In this document: one piece after another, positions 24,501-35,138 of the stretch | How positions within the stretch are numbered: position 1 is the first letter of the stretch | Layout of the letters: every line of letters starts with the position of its first letter | NCBI RefSeq assembly: GCF_021018895.1 | Contig: NC_079378.1 | Coordinates: forward strand, 9,297,501-9,361,500 | Reading direction: 5' to 3' | DNA length: 64,000 bases | DNA from: Seriola aureovittata | Lineage: Eukaryota; Chordata; Actinopteri; Carangiformes; Carangidae | Notes under the pieces: model-generated | Told to the model about the DNA's origin: nothing | Databases searched by the model: none | Seen by the model: the letters and a program-made list of their open reading frames with translations, nothing else | Program-made: the position numbers and the translations under genes

Positions 24501-25521
24501 ATTAGCAGTTTTCATTTATTTACCTCATCTTCCAACAGGAGTTTATCTTTCAGTTGGGGCATGGAAGCCCAATCCATGTCACCGCCTTTAGAAAGTAGAG
24601 TCCCTCTTGCTTTGCCATGGTCTTGGGACGCATGCACATCTTTCCTGAGACGGTAACATAAACAGTGACCACAGGAAAATAATGAAAATGACTGATCATT
24701 GAAATGAAACCACACAGCTTCAGTAACATTTCAGCTGTTTAGATGAAAACTTCTGAAAGAGTTTGTCTTTACTTAAAGACCAAAACATCCAACAGAGTTG
24801 TGATTGCCAATAGACAGAGAAAGAAAACAAAAGGGGGAAAAAAAGAATGACTACAACAACAAAGGCTCAGAGCAGATTCCAACCAAGTACATGACAAGCA
24901 TCTCAACCAAATGAGCCACTGGGTTGTCAATTTGTCCTGAAACTATGGGTGCACTCATTAATAAGATCCACTAACTGACAGTGTGCGTGCCCAATTTTGC
25001 CTGGACACACTCGCCAGCAGGCTCCTCACCTGCCCACTCTGAAACCTCAGTAACAAGTAGCCATGACTCAATAAAAGTCAAATTGCTGTTGGTAAAGAAA
25101 CAGTTACAGCTTGATTTTATGACCTGAGCTTTATAGTGCACTGTAAGAGTGAGAATAGTGACCGTCTATCTGTCATGTTTAAAGATAGGATTTATATGTC
25201 ACCACTGTGAGATGTGCTTAAAATTTGAGTTCTGAATTCTTTCTGTCAATTACGAGACCAGAGGGGTACCTGGAACACATAAAAAAGTCATCTCTTATTC
25301 AGACAAATGTACAATTAGTAATAAGCTTGTTGTTCTTGCAGAGGTACTGTAACCGCCATGTTTCATTACCTCAGCTCAGAAGCACCACTGTAAATGGGTT
25401 CATCATCTGTCTGGTTGGCCTGAGGATGGTGAAGGTGCAAGCTTGGCTCAAACTCTGGCAGAGACTGAAAACTAGCAGCACCTCTTCTTGGACTGTATTT
25501 AAATGCTTCTTGATCCTCCAT
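18078..25521 (-). CDS. adad2: Adenosine deaminase domain-containing protein 2-like (ADAD2), pseudo-deaminase
   Basis: Minus-strand gene encoding about 600 residues. Exons in coding order (high to low coordinate): 25521-25370 (ATG at 25521-25519), 24644-24524, 24024-23886, about 23739-23494 (tentative), 23434-23306, 22645-22495, 21866-21696, 20917-20703, 20585-20351, 18510-18378, 18188-18078 (TGA). All joins are in phase except around the tentative exon. The product is an ADAR-family deaminase fold: KVVALG, then [81 protein letters not shown] and a YQ...L C-terminus. These suit ADAD2 better than ADAD1 (YK.VALG, SRL.K, K.LV.F at the end). Mammalian ADAD2 is a germ-cell RNA-binding protein without editing activity. 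Here too the active-site residues are lost, so catalysis is not expected. Similar length to human ADAD2. Introns carry an L2 relic and two TIR elements. Confidence 0.85.
18830..19440 (-). mobile_element. L2-type LINE reverse-transcriptase relic in adad2 intron
   Basis: Read on the minus strand, shifting frames, this gives SWFESCC.LTGRSF.VSWKGQT, then [17 protein letters not shown], and after a gap [21 protein letters not shown]. These are the classic RT and post-RT segments of fish L2-type ORF2. The catalytic YADD stretch is degenerate (HITAMQTT...Y), and frameshifts and internal loss make it inactive. It sits in the 1.84-kb intron 18511-20350 in the same orientation as the gene. The same family supplied the relic at 1-262. 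Confidence 0.8.
20351..20917 (-). other. adad2: adad2 central deaminase exons
   Basis: Exon 20917-20703 reads [18 protein letters not shown], then [12 protein letters not shown] and [19 protein letters not shown]. Exon 20585-20351 reads [20 protein letters not shown], then LPPSY and [14 protein letters not shown]. In active ADARs the motif here is SCSDK, whose Cys binds the zinc. This copy has SGSDK (20788-20802), so that ligand is lost. The fold-defining [10 protein letters not shown] block is intact. Confidence 0.92.
21284..21655. mobile_element. TIR element (MITE-like), copy 2, in adad2 intron
   Basis: Starts CACTCAGTGGCCACTTTATT and ends with the inverted CACTCATTGGCCACCTTATT. Internal arms also pair: ATAATGTTAAG near the left has its inverse near the right, making a long imperfect palindrome. 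About 370 bases, no ORF. Flanks are TAT-like, consistent with a TA target but not proven. Same family as 16966-17182. Confidence 0.75.
21696..22645 (-). other. adad2: adad2 active-site exons with lost catalytic residues
   Basis: Exon 22645-22495 encodes [18 protein letters not shown], then [16 protein letters not shown]. Exon 21866-21696 continues [15 protein letters not shown], then [14 protein letters not shown]. In ADARs the first motif is HAE (zinc His plus catalytic Glu). Here it is HAI (22521-22529), so the proton-shuttling Glu is gone. The second is PCG (zinc Cys); here it is PEG (21719-21727). The zinc-binding His is kept. Borders and phases are clean (donors GTACAA and GTACAG). Confidence 0.92.
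22095..22290. mobile_element. Degenerate TIR-element relic in adad2 intron
   Basis: The segment starting AAGTATTTGGACAGTTACAC, followed by ATTTGAAATACAATAATGG and AAGTTTTAATTTGAA, resembles a remembered fish Tc1-like MITE (AAGTATTTGGACAGTGACAC...). The far end is not clear. No ORF. Confidence 0.45.
23306..24024 (-). other. adad2: adad2 acidic exon, divergent dsRBD-like exon and linker exon
   Basis: 24024-23886 is an acidic exon ([20 protein letters not shown], then [14 protein letters not shown]), phase 0 to 1 if donor GTGCAG is used. About 23739-23494 is the long open frame expected to hold the dsRNA-binding domain. It has [20 protein letters not shown], like the beta strands of a dsRBD, but no SKK.AK helix is evident afterwards, and both borders are weak. 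23434-23306 is firm ([17 protein letters not shown], then AAFVLIR) and joins the next exon in phase. The dsRBD is therefore either divergent or partly mis-chained here. Confidence 0.55.
24524..24644 (-). other. adad2: adad2 coding exon 2
   Basis: Acceptor CCGTCTCAG, donor GTAAAT. The 121-base exon runs phase 2 to 0 and encodes [18 protein letters not shown], then [16 protein letters not shown]. Low-complexity, charged, no domain recognised. It links the N-terminal exon to the acidic exon in frame. Confidence 0.75.
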
Positions 25522-25535
25522 GTTTTTCAAGCAAC
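25370..25535 (-). other. adad2: adad2 start-codon exon
   Basis: After acceptor TTTTCTGCAG, a 14-base leader precedes ATG at 25521-25519. The protein begins [20 protein letters not shown] and ends GASEL plus AG at donor GTAATG, which joins the next exon as Arg in phase. This is the first in-frame ATG after the acceptor. The leader implies at least one upstream noncoding exon, matching the donors near 26.3 and 26.5 kb. Confidence 0.8.
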
Positions 25536-26039
25536 CTGCAGAAAAGTTGAATAAAGCTAAGTAAAGCGTGAGGGTTGCAGCTTTTAACTATGCCAATATA
25601 ATCAATCAAATGCCTCTTTTTACAACTGTCCCCTGATCTTTAATTTTTGTTTCTATTGAAGATTCACTTTGTAAATTGCCCTAAATTTGCTCACTATGTC
25701 AATTTCAAGGGGCTGATCAATAATTTTTGAGAATGAAAACTATTATGCTCTATTGGTGAGGAAAATACAATCCTTAGGATACAAAAATTGGAAGAACATT
25801 CAGGTAACTAAAATCTGAAATGGATTATTGTACAATACTGTAAATTGTAATTTTTGTATTCTTTTATTTATTTATCATACATAAATGGACGCCAGGGTGT
25901 GGTTCTGATTCTGTCTTGACAGTATTCACTTTGTGGCTGTTTCTACCAAGCGTTAATTGTAGTGCTTTCAAATATAATACTAATGAAGCTAAAGAGATAA
26001 ACACAATGATAAAAAATGTTACTAAATTACTATTTCATA

Positions 26040-26125
26040 ATTCTATTTGCATTTGGCCAAATGATTAATCGAGAAAAGTAACAGTCAAATTAATCAATTA
26101 TTAAGTTAATCGTTAATTGTAGCCT
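26040..26125. repeat. Relic of a dispersed ATTAATCGATTAA-type repeat
   Basis: Contains AAATGATTAATCGAGAAAAG and ATTAAGTTAATCGTTAATTG, the signature of an old teleost DNA-transposon repeat whose ends read like CTGCAACGATTAATCGATTA. A second relic of similar type lies at 33.95-34.18 kb. Sits in the adad2 5' intron. Confidence 0.4.
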
Positions 26126-26279
26126 CATTTGACCAGGTACCTAGTCCTAGCCAAATGAGTTACTCAGCTAATGTTGGCTAATCAATTACCGCACGTCAAC
26201 GCATGATTCAATGCTCTCTCAGTGCCAAAAAATATATTAAAAACTTTCTCAATTTTGAGACAAATATATGAAATAAAAC

Positions 26280-26660
26280 TATTAACTTACCGTCGCCTCC
26301 TTTCTTTCGCTTTCACCGATATAAACTTTAACGTAAGGTTTGCTAATGCTAATGTTACATTATTTAGCTAACGTTGGCGTGTTTTTTGCTCCGACAGTCA
26401 AACCCCGGCGTCTGCTCCGGTCCTGTTCTTACAAGAAGTGCAAACGCTTTGACGTTTCTCGCTGACTTTGTTTCAGCTGAAACGAGTTTAACTACCAAAT
26501 ACATAAACTGCCACACATTGCTCTAAGTTTACCTTCAGGCTTTCTGCGCTCCTCAACACCGTCGTCGCGGTTGCGTCCAGCCGTCTGAATCCAGAACCGT
26601 AAGGAGGACGTGTTGTGTCGGAGCTGACTTTGGAGGTAAGTGAAGGAGGCAACAGAAATT
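26280..26660. promoter_or_regulatory. CpG-rich putative bidirectional promoter with first exons on both strands
   Basis: The stretch 26390-26640 is clearly richer in CpG than its neighbours (CCCCGGCGTC, CCGTCGTCGCGG, GTGTCGGAGC). On the minus strand there are two good 5' splice donors reading toward adad2: after GAGGCGACG (GTAAGT, exon ending at 26291) and after GCCTGAAG (GTAAAC, exon ending at 26533). On the plus strand, GACTTTGGAG is followed by GTAAGT (exon end 26635), which would start a rightward transcript. No ATG lies in that plus-strand exon upstream of the donor, so it would be 5' UTR. Transcription start sites are inferred, not seen. Confidence 0.55.
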
Positions 26661-26744
26661 ATATGTTGGTTGATATTGTGGTGCAGAAATTAGTTTAAAT
26701 TGCGTGTTTACTACTGATAGTCAAACAACAGAAAGGAATTTCCA

Positions 26745-27000
26745 GCCTAATTTTTCAGTGCAACATGTGCACTGATGCCAAAACTATGTGGACACCTGAG
26801 CATCACAACCATAGGCCTGCTGTGATGGTTGTGTCTTGTTCCTAAATCATTTGCATTAATAAATAGTTACAAAACAGCCTCCATTACTCTTCTGAGAAGG
26901 CTTTCCACAACATTTCTGAACCTGGATGCAGGAATTTTCTCCCATTCAGCCGCAAGATCATCAGTGTGCACAGGGGTGTATTGAAACATATGAAGGGGCC
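26745..27000. mobile_element. Degenerate DNA-transposon-derived dispersed repeat
   Basis: CCAAAACTATGTGGACACCT, followed by CATCACAACCATA, CAGCCTCCATTACTCTTCTG, AGGCTTTCCACAACAT and TCTCCCATTCAGCCGCAAGA, matches the order of a very common fish non-autonomous transposon as I remember it. Both termini are blurred. No coding capacity. Confidence 0.55.
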
Positions 27001-27664
27001 TTCCTCCAGCTGTTGCATGCAGCAGTATTAAGATTTCTCTCAACTGAGATTAATAAACCAAACTTCAACCATGAAAAGCAACCCCAAACCAAAAGTACAC
27101 AAAGATATCCTTGTAATGCTGCGTAAGTGCTGTGCAACTATTATAGTCTACATACCCTCAGTTATTTTAATAGTGTCGCTTTACATGTTCCACATTCAAG
27201 ATAGTTTTAATGGGTCATTGAAGGATGGATGTATGTTTAAAAATGTAATAAATATCATAGTTTCAGATCTCCGTTTGTATGGTGATGTCAACATTTTGAT
27301 GGAATTTAGATTGAATCTGGGAAATGTGAGGAAATGAAAGGGCAGATCTGTCATGTTTTATGTATAGACGCAGTAAATAAGCAAATAGGTACATAATAGT
27401 TTGATGATTTCTATGAATTTTAAAACTGCACACATACGTACACACACTCATTCATACCAATATAGACACCAAAAGTAAATAATGGAAAACTCCCATGATG
27501 ATATGAGCATGCAGTTTTAGAAATTAAACCTCTCTCTCTCTCGCTCTCTCTCTCTGTTCCCTTGGTCATTGTGAAACTCAAGACTGAACTCTATTTCACT
27601 TCCCCTCACCTCAAAAGAAAGCCTTCAGATCCTTGTTTCCTGAGCCAAATGAGGCTGTCTTATG

Positions 27665-27714
<50 letters not shown>

Positions 27715-28411
27715 GCTGTGCATATGTCTTAGTGTGTCTGTGTCTCACATGAGACTGTGAAATGTTAAGTCACTCCCATCTCAAGAGAGCCTGCTGAGGC
27801 GCAATGGAAACTATCCCACGTGTCATCTTCATTTTAAATACCACCTATCCCCTCCCTGGCTCCCCTCTCTTTGTCTCTTTCTATTCCCCTTTCTCTCCCT
27901 GGCTATGTCTTCCTTTTCTTTTCTTTTTTTTTTGCTTTCACACCCACATACTCGCTCACAGGCTGAGAGATTTCCCTGTTTATTTTTTAATGGAAAATAA
28001 TGAAACAGTGGTGGCATACAGAAAACCACAGAGCTCAGTTCAATATGTTTTTTTTTTCTGCTCAGGGACACTGTTCCCCAAATACATTGTCACAGCTTTT
28101 GTGTTGGAATAAGGACAAGCGAAACCGTGAAATACTGAGCCCGTTGACAATTTTTCTAAACATATGTTATTGTGTGCGTGTGTGGAGAGTGTGATTGTGT
28201 TGGTGTGCTTGCACGTGTGTGTCTATGTGTGAAAAAACACTACTATGCACTTTCGGGGATAACACTGTGATGTATTAATTTATGTTAATTAACACTGGAA
28301 ACGAAAACTTGAATTTCAACCAATTGGATTTTCCCTGTGCTTTTTCTTACTGATGTCCACCATGTGTAGCTGCGACACTATGCTCAGTATTGAATGTTTC
28401 AGTGTGTATAT

Positions 28412-28497
<86 letters not shown>

Positions 28498-30100
28498 CAG
28501 ACAGTATGAGGATGGATGGTAAAAAATATCAAGATTTATTACATTATGAATACTAGTCCTTTCATCGTTTATATATCATTGTAGGTGTATACATATACTG
28601 TATGTATGAAGTTCATTAATACTGAAACATGAGTAAGACAGTATGAATTTTCCTTTTCCAGTTTACTTCAAATATATATGTTTAATCATTTATGGCACGA
28701 GCACCTGTACAGAGAGGTCATGAATTTTTGAAAATCAAGCTTAACTTTTGTGGAGAGTGAACATTTTAAAAGTATGATTTAAAAAAAAAAAAGCCTTTTA
28801 GAGCTCTGTAATGTACTACTTTACACAGGAAGTAAAAAATTTAGCTCGCTAACATCTGTGTAACTCGACATGAGCAGCTGCGTCTGATTCAGTCTGCTCG
28901 TTTTATTCTGCTGGGAGCTGTTTGGTGCAAGAATGACATCAGTCTGGGTGATTGTGCCATCCAAAAAAAAAAAAAAAGAAAAAGAAAACTTCAACATAGT
29001 TACACAGCATATCCCTCTTATTCACACTTAACTATTACAGACTTGCTGGTGAATAAAATATGAAATTTGGAAATGTGAAACTGATTTCCAACTGGGTCAC
29101 TGCCTCCATGCACAACTGAGCAGGGATAATTGGACATTCATATTTTTTTCCTAAATAGATTTGACAGGGTTTTCCCCAGGCTCACCACTAGAGGGTAAAA
29201 GTCCTTTGCTCACACACTCTCTCAGTTTATTTCTAAAGCTCACACATGACCTACAAATCAGCAGCATCAGACAGAGGAGAGGGAAAAAGAGAGGTGTTTG
29301 GGATCCAGCACTGCTTTCCCAAAATATCCTAAACCAAAAGATATCATTTTCTCCTTACAATATCCTCCGATTCTTCTTTTTCTACTTCATTATATTAAAG
29401 GATTAGCAGCTGTACTGGCTAATATCATATCATATTTCTAAAATATATTGGAAATGTATTTGAAATATGTGGATCAGTAAAAATATTATACATATATTCA
29501 TGGATCACAGACAGTGTATCCGATTGACTTCAGCAAAATAAACAAAATAAAAGTTTTTATTCTAAAAAAAAAAAGCAACCAATCCAAATGAGATGCTAAG
29601 AGCAAAAAAACCTAAAGCCAGGTCATAAGGTCGTTTGAAAACTTATTACATGATGAACTGCAGAACTCACTTTGTTAACAATTGAATTAAAGCTGCTGTT
29701 AGATTTTAGTGAGGTGTCATTTTCATAGCATGTATATGATTATCAAGTAAAAGTCTCTTGCATGTCCAGTCATGCACCCGCATCACCTGTGTTAATTCTG
29801 ACCACTTTCACTGGTAATATCCAAAGTTTATCAGTGCTCAAACTGTGGAAATGTGTAACCTACAGCAAACTCACAGCAGTAAAATGCAGGAATGCATAAC
29901 TTGATTTGGGAGGCATCCCAACACGTCTACTGCCTGTAACTGCGCTGAGCCTTTCATATGAGTTCTGATCTTGCTTTCAACCCTCTACTCATTTTGCTTT
30001 TACTTCAAAATAAGAGCACACAGTTACTTAAGATAGACAGTTACTTTATCCAGGATTAACAACTGCTTCCAAAGAACCAAATTAGCTGGGTGAGACTAAA
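27001..30100. other. Noncoding stretch with microsatellites
   Basis: AT-rich unique sequence interrupted by (CT)n at 27530-27556, (TG)n at 27667-27712, (TA)n at 28408-28494 and several short A/T runs. Open frames here are short and mostly follow the repeats. I see no exon, RNA gene or further element. Confidence 0.5.
28408..28494. repeat. (TA)n microsatellite, about 85 bp
   Basis: Nearly pure TA dinucleotide repeat with one phase break (ATTATA) near 28450. It is self-complementary, so it can extrude as a cruciform and is a likely breakage and assembly-error site. Confidence 0.95.
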
Positions 30101-30107
30101 CAGGGTT

Positions 30108-30266
30108 ATTTTAGCCTGTTGACAGCATGTTAGCTTGAATTAGTTAAGCTTCATTAAAGGAGCAGGGCCCAGGTAACTTAGTGCTAGTTAGCAAATGTTA
30201 AATGCTGAATGAACATTTTACCTGCTACACATTGGCATGTTAGAATTGTTATTGTGTCCATGTTGG
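30108..30266 (+). repeat. GTTAGCAT-rich dispersed repeat, left part (copy split by a SINE)
   Basis: Contains GCTAGTTAGCAAATGTTAAA, TGAACATTTTACCTGCTACA and GGCATGTTAGAATTGTTATT, the 3' half of a dispersed repeat seen also near 46.9, 54.7 and 55.9 kb. It breaks off after TGTTGGCATG and resumes at about 30598 with GCATATTACTGTGCTAGCTTTAGCATTTAGC. Confidence 0.7.
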
Positions 30267-30597
30267 CATGGGCGGCACGGTGGTGAAGTGGTGAAGGTTC
30301 TCGGTCCGAACCTGCCAGCCAGCTGCACTCTTTCTCTGTGGAGTTTGCATGTTCTCCCTGTGTCTGTGTGGGTTCTCTCTGGGTGCTCCGGCTTCTTCCC
30401 ACAGTCCAAAGACATAAAGGTTAGGTTATTTGGTGACTCTAAATTGCCCGTAGGTGTGTGAATGGTTGTTTGTCTCTATATGTCAGCCCTGTCATAGACT
30501 GCCGACCCTGTCCAGGGTGTACCCCGCCCTCACCCAATGTCTGCTGGGATTGGCGACTTAAGGATAATCAATAAGGATAATGGATGGATGGATGGAT
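30267..30597 (+). mobile_element. SINE with L2-like tail, inserted into an older repeat
   Basis: Starts GGCGGCACGGTGGTGAAGTG with a degenerate tRNA-like B box (GGTCCGAACC) near 30303. The body follows: GTTTGCATGTTCTCCCTGTG, TCCCACAGTCCAAAGACAT, GGTGACTCTAAATTGCCCGT and CTGTCCAGGGTGTACCCCGC. It ends in an ATGG tetranucleotide tail at 30583-30597. This order matches fish tRNA-derived SINEs that share their 3' end with L2 LINEs (for example the cichlid AFC family). The B box is mutated and the end is ragged, so it is an old copy. Confidence 0.8.
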
Positions 30598-30700
30598 GCA
30601 TATTACTGTGCTAGCTTTAGCATTTAGCTCGAAGCTGTGCTGTTCCGATAAGTACTGAGTCATGGGCATAGCTGCTGACGTGACAGTCTTGTTAAAACAT
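30598..30700 (+). repeat. GTTAGCAT-rich dispersed repeat, right part
   Basis: Continuation of the repeat interrupted by the SINE: GCTAGCTTTAGCATTTAGC, GAAGCTGTGCTGTTCC, GCATAGCTGCTGACG. It lines up with the end of the copy at 55.5-56.0 kb. Confidence 0.65.
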
Positions 30701-30808
30701 ATTCCTATGGGAACTGTCCATGCTTCTTGTGCAACCACGTAATACATACTTAGTATTTTATAATCTCACTCTCTCTTCAAAAGTGTATCGTCACACTTTA
30801 CTAACTGG

Positions 30809-30816
30809 TATGTATG

Positions 30817-30845
<29 letters not shown>
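30809..30845. repeat. (TATG)n microsatellite
   Basis: Nine near-perfect TATG units. It creates a false reading frame of repeated Met-Tyr-Val-Cys. Confidence 0.95.
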
Positions 30846-30848
<3 letters not shown>

Positions 30849-30849
30849 G

Positions 30850-33225
30850 GTTGGTGGAGGAACTTTGTGTCTATCAGAGATGTCTCACTAGTGGCAGATA
30901 ATTTATTTTGCTCACGAAAGTGCTCCATCCTTTGGGTAAAAAAGATTTAGATCACATCACATAGGACATAAGACAAGTACACATAAGTCAGCAACATGTG
31001 TGATAAAGACTATCACACGAAAAAAACTAGTTTATGCATTTGAATTTCAGCACGATGTATATGTGGATCATCTGTGTGTGTGTGTCTGTGAATAAAGAGC
31101 TAGACAGGTGGTTGCGTGCAAACTCAAACACAACACCTGTGTTGTCTTTTAATCTCAGGAAAAGGCGGTGGATTGTAGAGACAGAGAGATCAAGCTCTTT
31201 CACCAGAGCACGAAAGAAAGCGACTGGTGTTGATTCTGTTTTTTTGATGTGCTGCCATCCAACTGTGCCAGGCAGAATCTCAAAAAGGAGACGGCTACTG
31301 ATATTAGGATACACACAGTGGTCCTTATATCAGGTATAGCAGGAAAAGAGCACTGACACATACCAAGCTGGCATCCAAATCTAATCTAGGAGGAGGGTCA
31401 GAGCCAAAATCGATTATGCTCTGATTTTCATTGTTCCTCCACACCTTTTTCATCAGACAGAAACTGAACGGTTGGGAGTTTATAAGCAGCAGTATGTGAT
31501 TTACACAGTAGAAGACCAATGCTACTCAGCAGCCCTTCTTTCTTTAGTTCCTATACAGTCTGCCCCTGACTCTCTGTGGCTGCTGCCTCATGCATCTTTA
31601 AAAGATGAGAGGGTGGCTCCACTTTCTCACGCCATGTATGACGAGGAGGGAGCAAACACGAGACAGATGAAGGAGAAACAGTAGGTAGCGGCATGCTGAA
31701 CCCACACACCGTATAGGCACGCTGTACTACTGTATATTTATAAAAAACTTAATCACCCTTTGTGTCTCCTTTTTCTGTGTCGTGAGTTATTCCCCACAAC
31801 ACAGAAATTTCGTGCTGCTCTCGGTGAATCTCATCAGGATAATTATTCGCACACAGGCATCCGAGGCATGAGCATCTGCCTCTCCTTCTGTTGACCTCCC
31901 CCTGCCTCCCCCTCATTTTTTTTCTTTTCCACACTCCTCTCTTCTCCTCTCCTCTCCTCTCCTAAAACACCTTTCACATCCCATCCTCCTTCTCCTTCTC
32001 CAACTGATCTTCTCTCCTTATGCTGAAGCCATTTCTTTGTTAACTGGAGCATCTCTTCCATTTATTATCCACTTCACAGTCTTTGCAAATTGCAAACATA
32101 TTCTGCATATATTCAAAAGGGAGAAGAATTGGTGCAAGAGGGGAATAAAGCAGAGATGAAAGGTGGCAGGGAGAGAAGAGCAGATTTGCAGAGACATTCA
32201 GAAAAAATATGGGTAAAGAAATATAGGTCATACCACAAATGTTGCAATGAAAGTTGCATTCAAAGCTTCCCTGTTACTGTATAGTCCATGTTTAAGTGTT
32301 AGAAAACATATAACCTACTCTTGTGAGAGCGTAGTAATGGATATAGGATATGCAGTAGCCTGTGCAGTAAACTATATGATCTGTGCATTAGCAGAACATC
32401 CGGCTGCAAGTCGTAGTTGTATCATATTACATATAATCACTGACTGGTGAAAGCTCTTATCTCCAAGAATTAAATTTTTTAATAAATATTAAAAAATAGA
32501 CTCTGAAAGAGATTCCCAAATCCTTTTTCATTTTCCATATTACCTCTCAGCTAAAGTGGAGTTATGAGGTTTACATAGAACAGAAATGATGGCCACCACT
32601 GTACATCTCTGTATATGTGTTTTTAAAATGCCTTAATGGAATCAATATTGCTGTAGAGCTGTGTGGACTCCTATCACAGGCTCTCCTTTCCTCAAAGCAT
32701 ATACGGTCAACAGATGCTGACCTTCTATTATTGCATTTCAGATGATAGCTGCGTCTGTGGCGGTAGGACCAACACATTACTAGCCAGAGACATTGCCAGG
32801 AATCCAGGAATCATATTAACGAGTGAAGTGACTCCCACTTATGAAACCACATGTGTATTATAGCCTGAGATTAAAAAAAAAAAAAAAAAACTCACTCTTG
32901 CCATTTCAAGGTAAAGCACAAAGGTGATCCGTCTTCACTCCCTAAAAACCAACGAATGACGTGACACCTAAGGCAACAAATGCACGGTCAGTCGTCATTA
33001 TAACTTACTTCCTGTTGCCAGTCCAAGCTTAGTCTTGCTGTTTTAAGATCTGTTGACACTGCACAAAGCAAGATAAGTAAAAGTCAACACGGCCGTCCTG
33101 CTGTCAAGCTGGCAAAATTACAACCCAGATTTGCTGACGTTGTAAAAAGCATGTTTTCCGACGTGAATCCGTGTGCTTGCAGATTGTACCCTGAGAGTGT
33201 GTGTACATGGCTGTAAGGATGGCAA
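30850..33225. other. Noncoding stretch, nothing recognised
   Basis: Mixed unique sequence with a pyrimidine-rich tract at 31880-32010 (CTCCT units) and a poly-A run at 32872-32890. Frames are short, without conserved motifs or paired splice sites I would trust. Confidence 0.45.
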
Positions 33226-33229
33226 TGTT

Positions 33230-33620
33230 GGTTCTGATGGCCGGTCCACCACTTTGGTTTCAACTGAAATAGCTCATCAGCTGTTGTATGGATTGGCATA
33301 AAATTTTGTACAGACAGTCATCTGCTTTGGTCTCTGGAAATTTAACCCTGTAAAGTGCCTTAAGATCATGTAGGCCTATGTTGTGATTTGGTGCTATTCA
33401 AATAAAACTGAATTGAATTTAAAATAGAAAAAGTCTCTGGTGATCCCCTGATCTTTTGTCTAGTGCTGCCATGAGGTTCACGTTTGTGGTTTTGAATGAA
33501 ATGTCTTGATGCCTACACATCAGCTGACGTTTAAATAATCACTGCACCAAACTCTACAGCCTTACAGAGCTGCTAGCATGGCTGTAGACTGTACTCCTGT
33601 TTTGTGTTAATCCCACCAAG
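33230..33620 (+). repeat. GTTAGCAT-family dispersed repeat, interrupted by a LINE/SINE tail
   Basis: The first part (CCGGTCCACCACTTTGGTTT, ATAAAATTTTGTACAGAC) and last part (TGGTGATCCCCTGATCTTTT, GCTGCCATGAGGTTCA, AGAGCTGCTAGCATGGCTGT) belong to the dispersed repeat also seen near 46.9 and 55.6 kb. Between them, about 33335-33425, is a 3' tail of a different retroelement: AAGTGCCTTAAGATCATGTA, then GTGATTTGGTGCTATTCAAA and AACTGAATTGAATT. Confidence 0.65.
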
Positions 33621-33949
33621 CCCTGTCTCCTCATGTGTATCTGTAAGGCTGGATAACAGCCATATATTTCAGGCCTGCTCTAAAGCATCACTGTCTTCAC
33701 CTTCCATATTCGCTATATGTCCTTGTTACACCCAGTTGCATCTGTTGGCACATTTCTCTGGCACATGTTGTGCTATAAATAGCAAACTGGCATCTGCAGT
33801 GAATCTGCCTCTCTGTTACAGTGCTTTGAAATAATTGCAACATACCAAACTCTGGGCTTGGATGTGCATTTATGACATCTACCTTAGTCAAGGTAGATGG
33901 CCCGGAGTCACAAAATCAGAACAAAAGCCGTTGAAAGCTTTAGTTGCGA

Positions 33950-34180
33950 AGGCATTAATTGATCAATGAATTGACCGTGTTAAATGTATCAACAAAAATT
34001 CTGATAATCGGTTCATCAAGTCTTTTATCAACGGAAAATGACATATATTCACTGGTTGCAGCTTCTCAAAAGTGAAGATTTGCAACTGTCTCTGTCATAA
34101 ATGAGATATTTATGAATTTTGGACTGTGGGTCCAACAAAAAAAAGAAACCTCAAGATTTCAGCCTGAGCTCCAGGCAGTT
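33950..34180. repeat. Relic of a dispersed repeat (TAATTGATCAAT / GGTTGCAGCTTCTCA)
   Basis: ATTAATTGATCAATGAATTG, ATTCTGATAATCGGTTCATC, GGTTGCAGCTTCTCAAAAGTGAAGA and TATTTATGAATTTTGGACTG follow the order of an old teleost hAT-like repeat as I remember it. Low confidence on the name. Confidence 0.45.
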
Positions 34181-34922
34181 TTGATGGGCATATATTGTGC
34201 GTGAACACTGAATAAAAACACTCATCTTTGTCTCAGAGACATTATGATCAGCCCGAAAAGAGAGGAAGGGAAAGAGAGAGATGTGAGACTTAGTTAATAG
34301 AAGGCAGCTAATCAAACGTCTAATTATATGCCCATAAAATGAAAGATAACATTACAGAATTGGGGGAATCTTTCACGCATGTGCAGCACAGATTCACATT
34401 ACACTCTGGGTGAGATGTGGGGGGAGGGGAACTCTGTTTCATAGCCTCAGCAGGGGATATGCAAAATGCATATTCAGATGGCAAGAACACATACAGTATG
34501 GTATACTGTACGCATATAGAGGGGTTTTCAAGGGCATGCACTGCACTGAGATCTGCAGTCCAACTCAAGCATGTTTGGTATTTTTTAAATCTATATATCC
34601 TGAATGCAAATTTTAATGTTGATATGAGTCATGCAAGTATATGAAACTGAAGCAGTACGTAGTATGGTTCATATAGGGGTTTCTGACTTCTAGCTCACTA
34701 AAGAGCAGTTGGTGGAGGCGAGGCATGGAGAGAGGGGAATCTTTAAGACATTGCCCTGGCTCAGACATATCAATTAAACATCAATGGCCAGCGGGGCATC
34801 ATTCAGACTGCACCGAACCTACTGTAGGTGGATCCCAGCAAAATTCTCATGTTCAGCCAAGACTTCACTTCCAAAAATAGGGCTGTGTCGATTAAACATG
34901 AATGAGTAGGTTCTTGTTAGAT

Positions 34923-34924
<2 letters not shown>

Positions 34925-34971
<47 letters not shown>

Positions 34972-35107
34972 TGCGTGCGTGCGTGTGCATGCGTGTACTG
35001 GGTCTTTCCCAAGAGCGGTTCTGTTCTGCTACCTCTCCAAGTTGACGCTGGTTACCATGGCAGCAACATCAGCTCTGTATCACCCCCTCTTCCTCTTCCT
35101 CCCTCTG

Positions 35108-35138
<31 letters not shown>

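Noticed and set aside
26926..27337. Overlapping plus-strand frames after the putative promoter
   Set aside because: They start inside a degenerate DNA-transposon repeat and show no conserved motif; not accepted as exons of the rightward transcript.
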